Of a stretch of DNA of 64,000 bases, positions 62,901 through 64,000 are shown in pieces. This stretch comes from Shimia thalassica (lineage in GTDB: Bacteria; Pseudomonadota; Alphaproteobacteria; Rhodobacterales; Rhodobacteraceae). The first letter of the stretch is position 1; the number at the start of each line of letters is the position of its first letter. The translations under genes and the position numbers were made by a program. Below the pieces are notes generated by a model that was not told where the DNA came from, did not search any database, and saw only the letters and a program-made list of their open reading frames with translations. The stretch is from positions 248,001 through 312,000 of the forward strand of contig NZ_CYTW01000001.1 in NCBI RefSeq assembly GCF_001458215.1, read 5' to 3'.

Positions 62901-63099
62901 CCATAAAACAGGCGCTGTGGCTGAAACCGGCAAACGGTTCGCACACTATCTTCAGCAACTTGAAGCCTACGCGAAGTTGGTCGGCGCGATTTTCCAGCAG
63001 AAACCAGTCACGAAGTTGGCGATCAATTGGGTTGACGAGGGAAAAGTTAGCCTCGCTGCCGCATCTGCTGAAGCGAAGACTAGAAGTATCTCGTTCTAA
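59902..63099 (+). CDS. AddA-like UvrD-family helicase with PD-(D/E)XK nuclease domain
   Basis: 1065 residues from the ATG at 59902; a TTG at 59896 overlapping the addB-like stop is an alternative. SF1A helicase motifs are all visible: Walker A NAGAGKTYFLTETL (Lys16), VLAVTYTEAAAAELRERV, YISTIHGLGQRLL, VVIDEFQDTNPVQF, LVGDAKQSIMGFQGAD, LPKNWRSSSELVRFF, VTWFSAKGREWPIVFVC and LYVAMTRARDRLVLE. The last 200 residues add a nuclease domain (RGTAAHLALRAFL, AIVDCL, LILDHKTG, QLEAYAKLV). With two nuclease sites and one helicase the pair matches AddAB architecture. Confidence 0.9.
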   Translation: MAKDFKIIPANAGAGKTYFLTETLADWLSSKEVRPQKVLAVTYTEAAAAELRERVRARLLSEGMVDETLLLDTAYISTIHGLGQRLLSENAFAFGGSPSPRLIEEAEADFLIRRALASSDAFSEIYADLARYGFSYKPQAGSAEDQFRSLVRKTIDQLRALGTSGQRLGIAAESVLELKDIYGAVEIDGSQIEETLHDAVCRLLDEFPQSLEQSHGSSAAAKKAFRANYDALSRARKCDDLSRNWKLWKELRALRLSVRGNPTPQGYDTLAQAVMVAAEGILRHPGPLADASRLLDIVVMGSQSIIDDYSVAKQKIGAVDYADMVSGAERLLRENPEVLSAVVGEVGCVVIDEFQDTNPVQFAFLWMLAQRAPKTILVGDAKQSIMGFQGADVRLTEALVTQNAEAVERLPKNWRSSSELVRFFNAFSKGLFGEEYHPVVASRSQEDIQFLEILSCPNTRGSRKDKARPYHNVAMRIDAMLSDCTLIVDPKNENLRPAIEEDIAVLCTSHAQMANYANALRALGIAVQMEQAGWHDSPVIQLARHAIAFAADPSDGYAALGWLTLGPTRMDVEIALQQLTEGTLCSSSALEPLRTLSAEASSQTTETFVAKVLNATALMAWCKDQPNCERLVADLLRLHQEAKIFSDLDCELLSAEGFFGKSPSVFLGWLLDRKDQAGANARPSPDSGTGKGVELVTWFSAKGREWPIVFVCQLDEKFAARAGEMKSDFSNFADLSNVLATARLSYFPKLDIKEKTEAFKDHHRPKDEMTARRQLYVAMTRARDRLVLEWPEASIGKTSAGEDRSFVDLFLEEADIEIQMSEMRVGTERFSIGQTIGVKVKPEIFDSPVEAAVETQRRFDASGAALPTPNTPWRQQPSGLEQEFETMKVEVEDFEIAKGVRGLEFESATERGTAAHLALRAFLQEPDIDPQRVSAASKIPLDKVVELQAYASELAAWLKNRGYERIHLELPLQFVASSGAEINAIVDCLAEGPDGYLILDHKTGAVAETGKRFAHYLQQLEAYAKLVGAIFQQKPVTKLAINWVDEGKVSLAAASAEAKTRSISF

Positions 63100-63180
63100 A
63101 GTTGGAATATTTAAGAGTACTAAAACAACCCTCAGCTCGACGCGGAACCCGTTTTAAAAGCGGCTGTCACTGGGACACAG

Positions 63181-63426
63181 ATGTACTTAGACGCAGGGTA
63201 TTCGTTTTTGCGGCGAAGCTCTGAAACCAAAAAGAAAATTCACGATCAGAGGTTTGCGCTCTTTAGTCGATTATTAAGGCAGGTAGCCTCGCAGGAACGC
63301 CTCTCAGCTGAAAGGGAGCGAGAAATGCATATCGATCAAAACGTTCGTTTGCGCGCAAGAGCGTTTGTGGATCGAGGGTTCCGAACCCGACTTGCGCGTC
63401 TAAAGAGGAATTCCGCTCATGCCTGA
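63181..63426 (+). CDS. Hypothetical protein, unrecognised
   Basis: An 81-codon frame rich in Arg, Ser and Glu (SSETKKKIHDQRFALFSRLLRQV), without recognisable domains or a good ribosome site. It lies 81 bp after the AddA-like gene and overlaps the next frame by eight bases. It may be a gene remnant. Confidence 0.3.
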   Translation: MYLDAGYSFLRRSSETKKKIHDQRFALFSRLLRQVASQERLSAEREREMHIDQNVRLRARAFVDRGFRTRLARLKRNSAHA

Positions 63427-63727
63427 AGACTGCGAACGCGAAATCCGCAAGTTGAGTTCTGCGAACATCACGGCCATTCAATTTTCATCCGCCCCGAATT
63501 TCAATGGAAATCCAAAGAACTTGTACTCGGGGCAGGCTGCGGATCTTCGCCTCACTGGGCGAGCGAGTTGGAGGCGTTTCAGTCCAAACGGTCATGATAT
63601 CCAAAAAGAATGGCCGATCTTCGAAAGCAAAGCTGCGCAAAAAAATTTATTTGTGCGATACGGCGGGAACCACTTGAAGGATCCCGGCTTGTATCTCTCA
63701 GACCTCAACCTTAGGGTCCAGATCTGA
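63419..63727 (+). CDS. Hypothetical protein, unrecognised
   Basis: A 102-codon frame starting MPEDCEREIRKLSSANITAI, with a polar sequence and no recognised family. It overlaps the preceding frame by eight bases and ends 38 bp before the next start, so it may belong to an operon with the following membrane protein. Confidence 0.35.
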   Translation: MPEDCEREIRKLSSANITAIQFSSAPNFNGNPKNLYSGQAADLRLTGRASWRRFSPNGHDIQKEWPIFESKAAQKNLFVRYGGNHLKDPGLYLSDLNLRVQI

Positions 63728-63765
63728 TTCAAATACAACCTTAGAGAACTTGACGGGAGAAGCAC

Positions 63766-64000
63766 GTGCAATTCGAATTTGGCGATGACCTTGGACTTTT
63801 TCTGAAAGACGGCATTATCGCCCTAGCAGAAGCCTTGACTCTGTCCGATAGCCGTCCCGGATATTTGGCCGGTCTTTTTTTGTTACTCACTGTCATTGCG
63901 GGGATCCTTTACCTGCGTCGGACGTCCCGGCAAGTGAAGGCCGTAAAGGAACTGGATGCCCGAGTGCGCAAGCATGATGGCATCGAAGCCTTCGCCGAGG
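63766..64000 (+). CDS. Membrane protein, N-terminal part only (possible ZorA-like)
   Basis: The frame opens at a GTG (63766) preceded by GGGAG and stays open to the window end (78 codons). One membrane segment, YLAGLFLLLTVIAGILYL, is followed by a basic, helical stretch LRRTSRQVKAVKELDARVRKHDGIEAFAE. This layout, a short periplasmic N-terminus, one helix, then a coiled region, recalls ZorA/MotA-type proteins of Zorya defence systems, and the context is a defence island. The visible part is too short to decide. Confidence 0.4.
   Translation, partial: MQFEFGDDLGLFLKDGIIALAEALTLSDSRPGYLAGLFLLLTVIAGILYLRRTSRQVKAVKELDARVRKHDGIEAFAE

Larger units (their letters stand above)
38958..64000. mobile_element. 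Genomic/defence island integrated at tRNA-Phe (right end outside window)
   Basis: From the last base of tRNA-Phe onwards the gene content changes from conserved housekeeping genes to replication, partition, transposase, recombinase-like and defence genes, and the sequence looks more AT-rich by eye. The first 290 bp (38958-39249) contain a GTACCACCACCGTACCAC stretch and a 67-codon minus-strand frame without recognisable features. No tyrosine integrase gene is seen there, although that is its usual place. No second copy of the tRNA 3' end occurs in the window, so the right boundary lies beyond 64000 or is degenerate. Confidence 0.75.

Noticed and set aside
38958-64000. CRISPR array
   Set aside because: No regularly spaced repeats of 24-37 bp were seen; the repeats present are regulatory palindromes or gene remnants.

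Overview
The window looks like a chromosomal segment of a marine-type Rhodobacteraceae (Roseobacter group) alphaproteobacterium. The evidence is the gene content and order: infA-maf-RNase E/G-yacG-tRNA-Phe, murA followed by a DUF2948 gene, hisD followed by UPF0262 and a low-molecular-weight phosphatase, a large RTX protein with a C-terminal Hint domain, and the overall codon style. No taxonomy search was possible.

Region 1 (1-10.5 kb) is aromatic catabolism. A minus-strand operon (hpaF, hpaE, hpaD, a second extradiol dioxygenase of the unrelated VOC fold, hpaG-like, hpaH, hpaI, GntR regulator) encodes the whole meta-cleavage route from homoprotocatechuate to pyruvate and succinate semialdehyde. 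Beside it lie a cytochrome P450 and a glutamine-synthetase-like ligase (minus strand) and a divergent class I glutamine amidotransferase. That set recalls the gamma-glutamylation logic of aniline degradation and suggests that an aromatic amine feeds this pathway. Region 2 (10.5-29.4 kb) holds a 1524-residue RTX/Hint secreted protein, an octaheme cytochrome with HEAT and TPR repeats, an AraC regulator, a periplasmic sulfatase, a HAD phosphatase and a MoxR-DUF58-DUF4381-VWA-VWA/TPR-BatD operon, then TrmO-like and agmatinase-like genes. Region 3 (29.5-39 kb) is housekeeping: tRNA-Thr, murA, hisD, infA, maf, RNase E/G, yacG, tRNA-Phe, and one GNAT gene interrupted by an in-frame TGA.

Region 4 (38,958 to beyond 64,000) is an accessory island that starts at the 3' end of tRNA-Phe. 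No integrase gene is visible. Its left part carries a primase/helicase-like replication protein, a ParA gene cut by an IS3-family element, a serine-recombinase-like protein that lacks an obvious catalytic serine, and a fusion of an inositol-monophosphatase-like domain to an ADP-ribosylglycohydrolase. Its right part is a defence island: a complete four-gene Wadjet system (jetA-D), a WYL-domain regulator, and an AddB/AddA-like nuclease-helicase pair preceded by a truncated SbcD-like gene. A possible further membrane protein runs off the right end.

The most notable observation is that the Wadjet operon and the SbcD/AddBA-like operon begin with related promoter blocks of about 133 bp. Both contain the same 22-bp inverted repeat (TTTGACA/TGTCAAA arms; perfect 10-bp arms in the second copy), at the same distance from the start codon, and the WYL regulator gene sits between the two operons. 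This suggests one regulon in which Wadjet cleaves circular DNA and an AddAB-like machine degrades the ends.
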